Below, piece after piece: positions 9,569 to 23,218 of a DNA stretch of 64,000 nt. Made by a program: the position numbers and the translations under genes. The DNA comes from Chitinilyticum piscinae (GTDB lineage Bacteria; Pseudomonadota; Gammaproteobacteria; Burkholderiales; Chitinibacteraceae), in NCBI RefSeq assembly GCF_015223195.1, contig NZ_JADFUA010000003.1, positions 124,001 to 188,000 of the forward strand, given 5' to 3'. Position 1 is the stretch's first letter, and each line of letters starts with the position of its first letter. Below the pieces are notes generated by a model. It searched no databases. It was not told where the DNA came from and was given only the letters and a program-made list of their open reading frames with translations.

Positions 9569-10669
9569 TCAGTGACTAGCCGGCGAAGGGAGCACCGCCA
9601 GCGGTGATCGGCCACGCCCAAGCAGCGCCAGCTGATTGCGCAGGGGATCGTAGAGAACGATCTGGTCGCTCCCCAGCTGGAAAAGTGCAAGATTTCCGGG
9701 CAAGTGCTGAACATAGGTCACACGCCACGCCAGCACGGGACTCTCTGTCGCCAGGCGCCAGGACCGGCCCCCTGCAGTTACCAGCAAACCATCTCCCGGC
9801 CAGAAGCCACCTTGAAATGACACAGAGGATGAGGCTACCGCAGGAAACCGTGCCGCCTTCCCTGCCTGAATACGAAGTCGATCCCGAGGCCAACCAGTCA
9901 CCGATGCCCAAGGGCCGGCAAGCGGAATATTCAGCTGTTTCATACACAAAGGGTAACGGTCAAGCAGAACCAGTCTTGGCTGCGGAGTATGGTCCTCGAC
10001 TCCCAATTCAAGGCCTTTGCAATCATGCGACTCAACAGTAGCAACCTTTTGAATCCCTCTAGACTCCCACACTAGGACTTCTGTCCTATCAGCAGATAGA
10101 AAGTAGACCTGCAATCCGGCAGGCACGCGCATCGAGCCAGCCGAACTGAGCTCAGTCTGGCTCAACATCGACAGTTGCACGGGGGCTACGAACAGATAAA
10201 GCAGCAGCAAAGGCAGATAACTGATGGTTTGAATCAGGAAACTCGCCCGCAGCGCCTGCCTTCCGCTGCGCCGCAGATCGCGCAGCGCCAGCCACACGAA
10301 CGGCCATTCCAGCAGGACTGTGAACAACCAGGCCAGCGGCAGCGCCAGCCAGGCCACATACAACGCATTGTGGAGATCAACCCAGCGCCCCAAGTCCAGC
10401 AGCTGCAACACGCCAAAGCCCGCCCAGGCTGACAGGTAGTTCGCCAAGAGCAGCAGGCCGAAATTCCGTTTGTCATGCAGCCTGTCTCGCCGGACAAAGC
10501 GCTGCAGCAGCCAGAGCTCGAACAGCGCAATGAAGAAATTGCCCAAGAGCAGGTGGAATGCGCCGAGCCACATCAGCGGCGTGCCGGCGTTGGCCTGCGC
10601 CAGTGCAGGCCACAGCAAGGCAATCAGGCAAATAAGCGGTGGCAAACGCAAGCGAAAAGATCCGGGCAT
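9569..10669 (-). CDS. Unknown membrane protein with C-terminal soluble domain
   Basis: A 366-residue protein I cannot assign. It begins with a signal-like hydrophobic segment ending about ALAQA (residue 26). It continues with about four further membrane segments up to residue 170 (GTPLMWLGAFHLLLGNFFIALFELWLL, FGLLLLANYLSAW, LYVAWLALPLAWLFTVLLEW, LPLLLLYLF). A roughly 200-residue soluble, beta-rich part without recognised motifs follows and may face the periplasm. It ends 202 bp from dusB and starts 63 bp after the DsbA-like gene on the same strand. Start ATG 10669 has no obvious ribosome site. Confidence 0.6.
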   Translation of the reverse strand: MPGSFRLRLPPLICLIALLWPALAQANAGTPLMWLGAFHLLLGNFFIALFELWLLQRFVRRDRLHDKRNFGLLLLANYLSAWAGFGVLQLLDLGRWVDLHNALYVAWLALPLAWLFTVLLEWPFVWLALRDLRRSGRQALRASFLIQTISYLPLLLLYLFVAPVQLSMLSQTELSSAGSMRVPAGLQVYFLSADRTEVLVWESRGIQKVATVESHDCKGLELGVEDHTPQPRLVLLDRYPLCMKQLNIPLAGPWASVTGWPRDRLRIQAGKAARFPAVASSSVSFQGGFWPGDGLLVTAGGRSWRLATESPVLAWRVTYVQHLPGNLALFQLGSDQIVLYDPLRNQLALLGRGRSPLAVLPSPASH

Positions 10670-10732
10670 GTCGTGAGTTCGTAATGGCGAGCGAGCATCA
10701 CCTTACCACACTCATCAGCTTGAGTTGCTTAA

Positions 10733-11386
10733 TCACGCCTCCATCGGCCAGCGCACGATTTCCTGCCGCAGTGTCGCGGCGTCGGTCATGCCGCTCATAA
10801 TCCGTGCACCAATCAGCAGGCTGGGGGTGGCGTAAACCTGCAGCCGCTGCGCCAGTTGCTGCGTCGCTGTCAGCGTTGCGGCCGCCGCATCGGCCTCGGC
10901 GAGGCTGGCTTGCGTTCCGGATTGCCGCGCGATCTGCTTGAGTGCGGCAGTGGTCAGCGGCAGCGGGCCAGTCATGAGAGCGTGATGCGCGGCGCTGAAC
11001 TGCCTGGGCTGCTGCTGCCACACCCGCAGCGCGAAGGCGCTGGCCAGTGCGCTCCCCGGATCCATGATTGTCAGCAGCTTCAGCACGAAACGCGCGGGGG
11101 CATCGGCTCGTCCTGCCAGCTGTGCGATGACCGGATCGAGCTTGCGGCAGTAAGGACAGTTGTAATCGGTAAACACCAGCACGCTGCGCGTGGCGGCCGC
11201 CGGCCCGAGGACGGGGTCGAGCGGGTTGTCATAGATCGCCACCGGCGTTTCGCGCGCCAGGCGGCGCAGCTCATCCCGATAAGCAGCGCGGCGCCGTGCC
11301 GCCTCGGCCTCCAGATCGGACAGGCTGGCGCCGCTGGCCAGCACGGGCAAGCCGGCGAGAAGGGTCAAAAGCTGGCGACGCTGCAT
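10733..11386 (-). CDS. DsbA/DsbG-like periplasmic thiol oxidoreductase
   Basis: Predicted exported thioredoxin-fold protein with the redox motif CPYC at residues 77-80 (VFTDYNCPYC) and a cis-proline loop in YATPSLLIG. Residues 1-20 (MQRRQLLTLLAGLPVLASGA) form a signal peptide, supporting the ATG at 11386 rather than an in-frame start at 11455. The 217-residue size and the short helix before the fold resemble bacterial DsbA-family (Com1-like) thiol oxidases or isomerases. No DsbB or DsbD lies nearby. The exact role (oxidase versus isomerase) cannot be decided from the sequence. Confidence 0.83.
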   Translation of the reverse strand: MQRRQLLTLLAGLPVLASGASLSDLEAEAARRRAAYRDELRRLARETPVAIYDNPLDPVLGPAAATRSVLVFTDYNCPYCRKLDPVIAQLAGRADAPARFVLKLLTIMDPGSALASAFALRVWQQQPRQFSAAHHALMTGPLPLTTAALKQIARQSGTQASLAEADAAAATLTATQQLAQRLQVYATPSLLIGARIMSGMTDAATLRQEIVRWPMEA

Positions 11387-11469
11387 GGCGCAAGATTCCC
11401 GGTCAAAAGCATCCCGACCGAAATACAGAGGCGATGTTCCCCGTGAACAAATCACACCCGAAACCCACA

Positions 11470-11515
11470 GGTATCGGGCGGGGAATCAGCCAATCAAAAA
11501 GAAAAGGGCAAATAC
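11470..11515. repeat. Possible degenerate GGGTAT-family element
   Basis: A 46-bp stretch starting GGTATCGGGCGGGG on the plus strand and ending GGGCAAATAC, in the gap between the matrixin-like gene and the DsbA-like gene. It keeps the termini of the repeat family but little else and has the opposite orientation to the confident copies. Confidence 0.25.
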
Positions 11516-11531
11516 AAGTAAAGGTATTCGG

Positions 11532-12080
11532 CTAGCGAAAGCGGTAGCGCGCTCTGCAACGCGCCAGATCGTCGGCACTGGGGCGCACGGTGCCGACCGA
11601 CACCGAATCGTCAAACAAAATGGAGTCACGGCTGGGGCTGTGCTGCACCAGACCGATGCCGTGGCCGACTTCGTGCACCAGTGCAGCCATCAGCCACTCG
11701 CGGCTGCGGATACCGCTGGCGGATAGCGCGATGTCGGCGTCGGTGAGGATGCGGCGGAACTGGCGGGTTTCGGTGTGCGCCAGCGCACCGGGCAAGGCGG
11801 GCACCCAGCCGATGACGTTTTTGCCATCGTGCTCCAGACCCAGTTTCGTGTAGCCGGCGAACTCGATCTTCACCCCGCACGGCGCCCAGGCCTCGCTGGC
11901 GGCGATCATTGCGTCGAGGATGTCGCTGTCCCGGATTGTGGCAGGGGCGCCGGAGGGGTTGTACAGCAGCACGTAGGTCTTGTTCTGCCAGACCGGATCA
12001 TCGCGCTCGTCCAGCGCCATTACCGGTGCAGCCAGCCCACATACCCAAGCCAGCATGGCGATGAATGCCATTATTTTCAT
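11532..12080 (-). CDS. Matrixin-like zinc metalloprotease, exported
   Basis: A 182-residue protein with a signal peptide (residues 1-22, MKIMAFIAMLAWVCGLAAPVMA) and the metalloprotease helix HEVGHGIGLVQH at residues 136-147. His136, Glu137 and His140 are the expected zinc ligands and base. The third ligand of the usual HExxHxxGxxH pattern would be residue 146, which is Gln, with His147 next to it. A Met-turn is not obvious; SILFDD follows where SIM is common. The start at ATG 12080 has GGTGGA upstream; an open ATG at 12158 would place the ilvD terminator inside the gene. Substrate unknown. Confidence 0.72.
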   Translation of the reverse strand: MKIMAFIAMLAWVCGLAAPVMALDERDDPVWQNKTYVLLYNPSGAPATIRDSDILDAMIAASEAWAPCGVKIEFAGYTKLGLEHDGKNVIGWVPALPGALAHTETRQFRRILTDADIALSASGIRSREWLMAALVHEVGHGIGLVQHSPSRDSILFDDSVSVGTVRPSADDLARCRARYRFR

Positions 12081-12110
12081 AGATTCCACCCATATACCCC
12101 CTGCAAATAC

Positions 12111-12139
12111 AACAAAGGGTGGCAGAGCCACCCTTTGTT
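12111..12139 (-). terminator. ilvD terminator
   Basis: A perfect 13-bp stem AACAAAGGGTGGC with loop AGA and its complement, ending in TTTGTT on the minus strand, 20 bp past the ilvD stop. It separates ilvD from the protease gene. Confidence 0.85.
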
Positions 12140-12158
12140 CACCAGCGAGCCGGAACAC

Positions 12159-14018
12159 TTAGTCCTTGCGCTCGACCTGCGAGACGTCGCGCACCGCCCC
12201 GGTATCGGCCGAGGTGGTCATGGCGGCGTAGGCACGCAGCGCGGCGCTGACAAAGCGCTCGCGATCAACCGGCTTCCAGGCATCCTTGCCCTTGGCTTCC
12301 ATGGCAGCACGGCGAGCGGTGAGCTCTTCGGCGCTGACCAGCAGATTGATCGTGCGGTTCGGGATGTCGATTTCCAGCTGGTCACCCTCTTGCGCCAGAC
12401 CGATCGCGCCACCTTCGGCGGCTTCCGGCGAAACGTGGCCAATGGATAAACCGGACGTCCCGCCGGAAAAGCGGCCATCGGTCAGCAGCGCACACGCCTT
12501 GCCCAGGCCCTTGGACTTCAGATAGGACGTCGGATAGAGCATTTCCTGCATGCCCGGGCCGCCCTTCGGGCCTTCGTAGCGGATCAGCACCACATCACCG
12601 GCAACGATCTGGTCGTCCAGAATGCCGGCCACCGCGTCATCCTGCGATTCGAAAATGCGCACGCGACCGGTGAACTTGAGAATGGAATCATCCACACCCG
12701 CGGTTTTCACGATGCAGCCGCGCTCGGCAATGTTGCCGTACAGCACCGCAATGCCGCCGTCCTGCGAGTAGGCGTTTTCCTTGTTGCGGATGCAGCCGCC
12801 GGCACGATCCAGATCGAGATCCGGATAACGCATCGACTGGCTGAAGGCGATGGTGGTTGCCACGCCGCCGGGCGCCGCGCGGTAGAAGTGGTGCGCCAGA
12901 CTATCCTGGGCATTCTTCACCACATCCCACTTGTCCAGACCTTCACCGATGGTCTTGCTGTGCACGGTGGGCACATCCCGGTGAATCAGGCCGGCGCGAT
13001 CGAGCTCGGCCAGAATGCCGATCACGCCACCGGCGCGGTGTACGTCTTCCATGTGATATTTCTGCGTGGCCGGCGCCACTTTCGCCAGACACGGCACTTT
13101 GCGGCTCATGCGGTCGATGTCGGTCATCTTGAACGGCACGCCGGCTTCATTGGCGGCGGCCAGCAGGTGCAGCACGGTATTGGTCGAGCCGCCCATGGCG
13201 ATGTCGAGCGCGATGGCATTTTCGAAGGCTTCGAAGGTACAGATATTGCGCGGCAGGACCGAGGCATCGTCCTGCTCGTAATAGCGCTTGGCAAGCTCGA
13301 CGATGGTCTGGCCGGCCTGCAGGAACAGGTTTTTGCGGTCGGCATGCGTGGCCAGCACCGAGCCATTGCCCGGCAGGGACAGGCCCAGCGCTTCGGTCAG
13401 GCAGTTCATCGAGTTGGCGGTAAACATGCCGGAACACGAACCACAGGTCGGGCAGGCGGAGCGCTCGACCGCTGCGACTTCTTCATCGCTGACATTCGGG
13501 TTCGCCGCTTCAACCATCGCGTCGACCAGATCCAGCTTGCGGATCTCGCCCTGCCAGTTGACCTTGCCGGCTTCCATCGGGCCGCCGGACACGAAGATCA
13601 CCGGAATGTTCAGGCGCAGCGCGGCCATCAGCATCCCCGGGGTGATCTTGTCGCAGTTGGAGATGCACACCAGCGCATCGGCGCAATGCGCGTTCACCAT
13701 GTACTCAACCGAATCGGCGATCAGGTCGCGTGAGGGCAGCGAATACAGCATGCCGCCGTGACCCATGGCGATGCCGTCATCCACCGCGATGGTGTTGAAT
13801 TCCTTGGCGATGCCGCCGGCCTTTTCGATTTCGCGGGCGACCAGCTGGCCGAGGTTGTGCAGGTGCACGTGCCCCGGGACAAACTGGGTGAAGGAGTTGG
13901 CAATCGCAATGATGGGCTTGCCGAAATCGCCATCCTTCATGCCGGTGGCTCGCCACAGGGCGCGCGCGCCGGCCATGTTGCGGCCGTGGGTGGAGGTACG
14001 GGAACGGTATGCGGGCAT
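12159..14018 (-). CDS. ilvD: Dihydroxy-acid dehydratase
   Basis: Fe-S enzyme of valine, leucine and isoleucine synthesis that converts dihydroxy-acids to 2-keto acids. The 619-residue product matches the E. coli enzyme length. Cluster cysteines are visible in [12 protein letters not shown] and [17 protein letters not shown], and the C-terminal [23 protein letters not shown] is diagnostic. The start ATG at 14018 ([22 protein letters not shown]) has AGGAT upstream; the frame stays open to 14183 but the extension is not family-like. It is divergent from lgt and ends in a strong hairpin. Confidence 0.97.
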   Translation of the reverse strand: MPAYRSRTSTHGRNMAGARALWRATGMKDGDFGKPIIAIANSFTQFVPGHVHLHNLGQLVAREIEKAGGIAKEFNTIAVDDGIAMGHGGMLYSLPSRDLIADSVEYMVNAHCADALVCISNCDKITPGMLMAALRLNIPVIFVSGGPMEAGKVNWQGEIRKLDLVDAMVEAANPNVSDEEVAAVERSACPTCGSCSGMFTANSMNCLTEALGLSLPGNGSVLATHADRKNLFLQAGQTIVELAKRYYEQDDASVLPRNICTFEAFENAIALDIAMGGSTNTVLHLLAAANEAGVPFKMTDIDRMSRKVPCLAKVAPATQKYHMEDVHRAGGVIGILAELDRAGLIHRDVPTVHSKTIGEGLDKWDVVKNAQDSLAHHFYRAAPGGVATTIAFSQSMRYPDLDLDRAGGCIRNKENAYSQDGGIAVLYGNIAERGCIVKTAGVDDSILKFTGRVRIFESQDDAVAGILDDQIVAGDVVLIRYEGPKGGPGMQEMLYPTSYLKSKGLGKACALLTDGRFSGGTSGLSIGHVSPEAAEGGAIGLAQEGDQLEIDIPNRTINLLVSAEELTARRAAMEAKGKDAWKPVDRERFVSAALRAYAAMTTSADTGAVRDVSQVERKD

Positions 14019-14221
14019 GGTCGTAATCCTGTTACGTAATTCTGGTGGCCAGAAGGGCTGAGACCGGCACCGGCCCGGAATGTTTCGGGCGGGCGACGGC
14101 CGGAAATGCAGACCCCGATCAGGGTAAATACTGCACAGCAGCAGCGGACAGGCTATTGGCTTGCGGCGCGCGGCTCGATTCATGGGATAATGCCGCGATT
14201 TTATTCCAAAACCGCCCGCCC

Positions 14222-15088
14222 ATGCTCGTTCATCCGCAATTCAATCCGATCGCCATCCAGCTCGGCCCCTTCGGCATTCACTGGTACGGGATCATGTACC
14301 TGCTGGGATTCGCCCTGTTCCTGATCCTCGGTCGCTGGCGCATTGCGCACAGCAACCCGCCCGGCTGGCACAAGGGCGAACTGGACGATCTGCTCTTTTA
14401 TGGCGTGCTCGGCGTCATTCTTGGCGGGCGGCTGGGCTATGTGTTTTTCTACAAGCCCGAATTCTACATGGCCAACCCGCTGGCGATCTTCAAGCTCTGG
14501 GAAGGCGGCATGGCCTTTCACGGCGGCTTTATCGGCGTGCTGCTGGCGATGTGGTTCTTTGCCCGCAAAACCGGCCGGCGCTTTTTTGAAGTCACCGACT
14601 TCATCGCCCCGCTGGTGCCACTGGGCCTGGCTGCGGGGCGCATGGGCAACTTCATCAACGGCGAACTGTGGGGCCGCATTACTGCGCCGGAAAATTTCTG
14701 GGCCATGCTGTTTCCGCAAGCACGCAATGCCGACCTGCATGCGGTCAATACCCACCCCGAGCTGCTGAACTGGCTGCATAATGAAAGCCTGCCGCGTCAC
14801 CCGTCGCAGCTGTACCAGTTCGCCCTGGAAGGCGTGCTGCTGTTCCTGATCCTATGGTTCTACTCGCGCAAACCGCGCCAGACAGGCCAGGTCTCGGGCT
14901 TGTTCCTGCTGGGCTACGGGCTGTTCCGCTTCATCGCCGAATTTGCCCGCGAGCCGGATGATTTTCTCGGTTTGCTGCAATGGAGCCTGTCGATGGGACA
15001 ATGGCTGAGCCTGCCGATGATCCTGCTCGGCGCACACCTGTTCTGGTGGTCTTCGCGACAGGCGCCGAAACGCGCCAGCCGATACTAA
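14222..15088 (+). CDS. lgt: Prolipoprotein diacylglyceryl transferase
   Basis: Inner-membrane enzyme that attaches diacylglycerol from phosphatidylglycerol to the lipobox cysteine of prolipoproteins. The 288-residue protein has about seven membrane segments and the family signature [18 protein letters not shown] with the essential arginine, plus FHGGFIG containing the conserved histidine and [13 protein letters not shown]. The ATG at 14222 matches the common [12 protein letters not shown] start; no clear ribosome site precedes it. It shares a 203-bp divergent region with ilvD, where GATAAT at 14186 could be a -10 element. Confidence 0.96.
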   Translation: MLVHPQFNPIAIQLGPFGIHWYGIMYLLGFALFLILGRWRIAHSNPPGWHKGELDDLLFYGVLGVILGGRLGYVFFYKPEFYMANPLAIFKLWEGGMAFHGGFIGVLLAMWFFARKTGRRFFEVTDFIAPLVPLGLAAGRMGNFINGELWGRITAPENFWAMLFPQARNADLHAVNTHPELLNWLHNESLPRHPSQLYQFALEGVLLFLILWFYSRKPRQTGQVSGLFLLGYGLFRFIAEFAREPDDFLGLLQWSLSMGQWLSLPMILLGAHLFWWSSRQAPKRASRY

Positions 15089-15092
15089 GCCC

Positions 15093-15140
15093 CCCATGAG
15101 GCTGCACGCACTATATTTAAAAGCCTACAGCCTTATACCC
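15093..15140 (-). repeat. Intergenic GGGTAT palindromic element, copy 5
   Basis: 48 bp, conserved end on the minus strand GGGTATAAGGCTGTAGGC, starting 4 bp after the lgt stop. The first 19 bases match the copy at 9452-9499 at all but a few positions, while the inner part is AT-rich and different. Confidence 0.65.
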
Positions 15141-15199
15141 AGACACGAACCTTTTCCTTCGCGCGCACTCCAAGCGACTCTGCCCTTTATGGAGCCGCC

Positions 15200-15703
15200 A
15201 TGTTCGACTTTCTCGCCGACCCCGCCAGTCTGTGGTTTGTCTTCGCCTTCCTGCTGATGGGCGTGGGACTGGCCGGATCGGTACTGCCGGTCTTGCCCGG
15301 CAGCCCGCTGATTTTTGCCGGCGTACTGATCGCCGCCTGGCAGAACCACTTCGAACGGCTGGGCTGGCCGACCTTCATCCTGCTGGGCTTGCTGGTGCTT
15401 GTTTCGCAGATCATCGACTACATTGCCGGCGCGGCCGGCGCCAAAGCCGTGGGCGCCAGCAGGCAGGCTGTCTGGGGCGCGCTGGCCGGCTCGATCATCG
15501 GCCTGTTCTTTGGCCTGCCCGGACTGATCCTGGGTCCCTTTGTCGGCGCGGTACTGGGCGAACTGCTCGCGCAATCCTCGCTGGGCCAGGCTGGCAAGGT
15601 GGGCATCGCCAGCTGGCTGGGCTTTATTGTCGGCTCGATCCTGAAGCTGGTGCTGGCCGCAGCCATGCTGGTGGTAGCAGCACTGGGCTGGTGGGTATTC
15701 TAG
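15200..15703 (+). CDS. DUF456 family membrane protein
   Basis: A 167-residue, glycine-rich integral membrane protein of the DUF456 type. It has about four hydrophobic hairpins, including LPVLPGSPLIFAGVLIAAW, and a glycine-zipper stretch GSIIGLFFGLPGLILGPFVGAVLGELL. Start ATG 15200 has GGAG 6 nt upstream. Function unknown in the family. It converges on corA with only 7 bp between the stop codons and no terminator, so the two messages probably overlap at their 3' ends. Confidence 0.82.
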   Translation: MFDFLADPASLWFVFAFLLMGVGLAGSVLPVLPGSPLIFAGVLIAAWQNHFERLGWPTFILLGLLVLVSQIIDYIAGAAGAKAVGASRQAVWGALAGSIIGLFFGLPGLILGPFVGAVLGELLAQSSLGQAGKVGIASWLGFIVGSILKLVLAAAMLVVAALGWWVF

Positions 15704-15710
15704 GCAGAAG

Positions 15711-16820
15711 CTACATCCAGCGGCGGTTGCGGAACAGCAGCGTCAACACCGTCGTGATCAGCGCCATTGCCAGCATGGTCGCCCCGAAACCCCACTGCCA
15801 TTTCAACCCGGGCATGTGCTCGAAATTCATACCGAAGATGCCGGTAATCAGCGTCAGCGGCATGAACACGATGGTAATGACGGTCAGGCGGCGCATCTGC
15901 AGATTGAGTTTGTGCCCCTGCAGGGAGTGGTAAGTATCCTGCTGGCCGGCCAGCGCTTCGCGCAGCGTTTCCACCGTTTCGATCAATTGCACCGAGTGAT
16001 CGTACACATCGCGCAGATAGAGCTGGGTCTCGTCATGAAAGTAATCCTGCTCATCGCGCTGCAAGGTATTGATCAGCTCGCGTAACGGCCACAGGCCGCG
16101 GCGCATGCCCTGCAGGCTGCGCCGCATCTGCTGCAGCCGGCGCAACTGGCCCGGCTGGGTACCGGATTCGAGCATTTCGTCTTCGAGGTCATCGCTGATG
16201 TCGCCCAGCCGTTCCAGCACGGTGAAATCGCGATCGACCAGCTTGTCGAGGATCGAATACACCAGATAGTCGGCGCCGAACCGGCGCACCAGGGATTCCC
16301 CGCGCCGCAGCCCTTCGCGCAGACCGGCAAACGTGCCGGTCGGCTTTTCCTGAAAGGTCAGCACAAAGCCGCGCCCGAGCACGATGCTAACCTGCTCCCC
16401 CTCCAGATTGCCGTTTTCATCGAGCGAGTGCAGCCGTACCGTAATGAACAGGTAGTGCGGGTAGGCTTCGACCTTGGGGCGCTGCTGGGTGTTGAGGATG
16501 TCCTCCAGCGTCAGCGGGTGCAGGCGGAAACGCTCGCCAACCAGCTGCAGCAAGGCCTGGTTTTCCAGCCCGTGCAGATTCAGCCACAGCACCGGGTATT
16601 TCGGCTGATAGACCCGGCCCTGCTCGACAGCGGTAAACTGGGTTTCGACAAAATCGCCGGGCTCGGGGCCGTATTCGATCAGGGTGGCCAGCGTGGGCTG
16701 CGCCTCGCGCTGGCCGACATACAGCAGCGTTCCCGGAGCAGCCCCCGCCTTGTCGGCACGCAGGTGTTTCTTCACAGGCCGAGCGCCGGCACCGTGAGCG
16801 TGATGCCGATGGTTTGCCAT
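15711..16820 (-). CDS. corA: CorA family magnesium/cobalt transporter
   Basis: Pentameric divalent-cation channel. The 369-residue product has a large cytoplasmic N-terminal part, a long helical stalk and two C-terminal membrane helices. The first helix carries the selectivity motif GMN in LITGIFGMNFEHMP, and the short tail RNRRWM is basic. The ATG at 16820 has GAGGA 9 nt upstream and lies inside the end of the ppx/gppA frame (49-nt overlap). A GTG at 16775, overlapping the ppx stop as GTGA, is an alternative that would shorten the protein by 15 residues. Confidence 0.93.
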   Translation of the reverse strand: MANHRHHAHGAGARPVKKHLRADKAGAAPGTLLYVGQREAQPTLATLIEYGPEPGDFVETQFTAVEQGRVYQPKYPVLWLNLHGLENQALLQLVGERFRLHPLTLEDILNTQQRPKVEAYPHYLFITVRLHSLDENGNLEGEQVSIVLGRGFVLTFQEKPTGTFAGLREGLRRGESLVRRFGADYLVYSILDKLVDRDFTVLERLGDISDDLEDEMLESGTQPGQLRRLQQMRRSLQGMRRGLWPLRELINTLQRDEQDYFHDETQLYLRDVYDHSVQLIETVETLREALAGQQDTYHSLQGHKLNLQMRRLTVITIVFMPLTLITGIFGMNFEHMPGLKWQWGFGATMLAMALITTVLTLLFRNRRWM

Positions 16821-18253
16821 AACGCTTGTTCCTCGTGCAGCGCCTGAACAATCAGTGGCGCGTCATTCAACCAGGCCTCGGGCAGTGCCAGCTCGTAATG
16901 CCGGCCATCCTCGCCCGCGCCGCAGCGCCAGCCGTCCGGCCAGACGCAATCGCTGCGCGCACGCGCGAGCAGCACAGCCAGTCGCAACGCCAGCAGGGCG
17001 GCGCGGTCATCCGGGCTGCTGCGCGCCAGCTCGGGCAAGGGGCCGCTTTGCGAGCCGGTCAGCCACGACAGCCACGCCTGCTCGCGCTCGGAAAATCCCA
17101 GCATGTCCGACCACGCCAAGATGTAAGCCGTATGCCGGTAATAATCATGGTGAGCAATCGCGCGACCGATCTCGTGCAGTGCCGCAGCCATGCCAAGGCG
17201 ATGCAGGATTTCCGGCGAACCGGGGCGGAAGTGCCCGAAAATATCCTCGGCGAGAAGACGCACCCGCTCGGACTGGCCGACATCGGCCTGGAAGCGGCGC
17301 ACGAAATTCGCCACGGTACGGTCACGCACGTCCTGGCTGGCCGCGCGCGCCATCAGGTCATAGAGAATGCCATCGCGCAACGCGCCATAGGTCACGCCCA
17401 TGCGCTCGATGCCGAACATGCCGAAAGCCGCATTCATGATGGCGAATCCGCCGGGCAATACCGGCCGCCGATCCGGGCGCAGACCATGCAACTGGATGGC
17501 ATCGATGTGCCCTGCCCCCAGCATGATCTCGCGCAGGCGGTCCAGCCCCTCGCGGGTAATCCCCATGCGCGAGAAGCCATTGAGCTCCAGCAAGTCAGAG
17601 AGCGAGCGCGCCGTGCCCGAGGTGCCGACCGCACGGTGCCACTGATCAGCCCGGAATTCCGGTACCAGCGGCAGCAGCGTGCCGCGAGCTGCCAGTTCGG
17701 CTGCAGCCAGTCGCTCGGCATTGATGATGCCGTCCGGAAAGTAGCGCATGCTCCAGGCCACGCAGCCCAGTTGCACGCTTTCGGTGACATAGGCGCGCAA
17801 GCCGCTGCCGATGATCAGCTCGGTCGAACCGCCACCGATATCCAGCACCAGCCGCCGCTCGCGCGTCGATGGCAGGCTGTGCGCCGCACCGATGTAGATC
17901 AGCCGCGCTTCTTCGCGGCCGTTGATGATGTCGATGGGGTAACCCAGCGCCGCTTCGGCCGCCGGCAGGAAATCCTGCCGGTTACTCGCCACCCGGAAGG
18001 TATTGGTGGCCACGGCACGCACGCAGGCTGGCTGAAAATGCGCCAGCACCTCGCCAAAGCGCCCGAGCGCCTCGATGAGTTCGGCCTGTGCCGCAGGCGT
18101 CAGACGGCCTGTGCGGTCCAGCCCGGCGCCGAGACGCACGGTTTCCTTGCGTGTTTCCAGCGGAAAAACCTCGCCGTCGACCACACGGGCGACTTGCAGG
18201 CGAAAGCTGTTCGAGCCCAGATCGACGGCGGCAATCACAGGCGAATCAGACAT
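16772..18253 (-). CDS. ppx: Exopolyphosphatase / pppGpp phosphohydrolase (Ppx/GppA)
   Basis: Hydrolyses inorganic polyphosphate or pppGpp, linking phosphate reserve and stringent response. The 493-residue protein has the actin-like ASKHA fold: VIAAVDLGSNSFRLQVARV at the start, LVLDIGGGSTELIIG as the second phosphate loop and GTSGTARSL, followed by an HD-like helical C-terminus (HEIGRAIAHHDYYRHTAYIL). The ATG 18253 (MSDSPVIAAVDLGSN) is preferred over an in-frame start at 18442. It is followed by corA in an overlapping arrangement and is divergent from gltB1. Ppx versus GppA cannot be separated by eye. Confidence 0.9.
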   Translation of the reverse strand: MSDSPVIAAVDLGSNSFRLQVARVVDGEVFPLETRKETVRLGAGLDRTGRLTPAAQAELIEALGRFGEVLAHFQPACVRAVATNTFRVASNRQDFLPAAEAALGYPIDIINGREEARLIYIGAAHSLPSTRERRLVLDIGGGSTELIIGSGLRAYVTESVQLGCVAWSMRYFPDGIINAERLAAAELAARGTLLPLVPEFRADQWHRAVGTSGTARSLSDLLELNGFSRMGITREGLDRLREIMLGAGHIDAIQLHGLRPDRRPVLPGGFAIMNAAFGMFGIERMGVTYGALRDGILYDLMARAASQDVRDRTVANFVRRFQADVGQSERVRLLAEDIFGHFRPGSPEILHRLGMAAALHEIGRAIAHHDYYRHTAYILAWSDMLGFSEREQAWLSWLTGSQSGPLPELARSSPDDRAALLALRLAVLLARARSDCVWPDGWRCGAGEDGRHYELALPEAWLNDAPLIVQALHEEQALWQTIGITLTVPALGL

Positions 18254-18574
18254 TTGGCATTTCCGCAACAAGGCTCTGGTTGACAGGAGTGGGGGGATGA
18301 TAGCCGTTGCACGCCGCCAGCGGCAATGTTTCTCGGTGCGACGCAGCATGCGCGCCCGTAGCACTGACGCCGTCTGCACGAAAATGATCTTGGTTAAAAA
18401 AAAGCGATTTGACACAAACGCCGCCGGCATCCTCTGGCACAATCATCAGGGAATTCCCCCATAGCCGCAGCCCCAGGCCCGGCGCGGGTGAACAGGAGTG
18501 CCCGGAGCTGGCAGATGCCGGCTTTTTTTGACCGTGCGCGACGCACACGAAGACATCAGCGAAAGGTAGAGGGT
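18254..18574. promoter_or_regulatory. ppx / gltB1 divergent region with promoter and attenuator-like hairpin
   Basis: 321 bp without a gene. A consensus -35 hexamer TTGACA lies at 18409-18414 in the gltB1 direction, but no matching -10 is obvious at 16-18 bp. Closer to gltB1, 18506-18529 forms a 7-bp hairpin (one G-T pair) with an AGAT loop followed by seven T, which is an intrinsic-terminator shape inside the gltB1 leader. A GTG at 18488 is in frame with gltB1 but would run through this hairpin. Confidence 0.5.
18506..18529 (+). terminator. Terminator-like hairpin in gltB1 leader (possible attenuator)
   Basis: AGCTGGC-AGAT-GCCGGCT followed by a T-run, 45 nt upstream of the gltB1 ATG. No gene ends on this strand upstream, so it is placed to cut the gltB1 message short rather than to end another one. 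A competing antiterminator fold is possible with the GC-rich stretch at 18470-18490 but was not proven. Confidence 0.5.

Positions 18575-23218
<4,644 letters not shown>

Noticed and set aside
12081-12158. Longer start for the matrixin-like protease
   Set aside because: It would include the ilvD terminator hairpin and bury the signal peptide.
18435-18450. Possible sigma-54 promoter (TGGCAC) before gltB1
   Set aside because: The required GC at -12 with correct spacing is absent.
18488-18574. In-frame GTG extension of gltB1
   Set aside because: It would place the terminator-like hairpin inside the gene and leave the nucleophile cysteine 50 residues from the start; the ATG at 18575 has a good ribosome site and the usual short propeptide.
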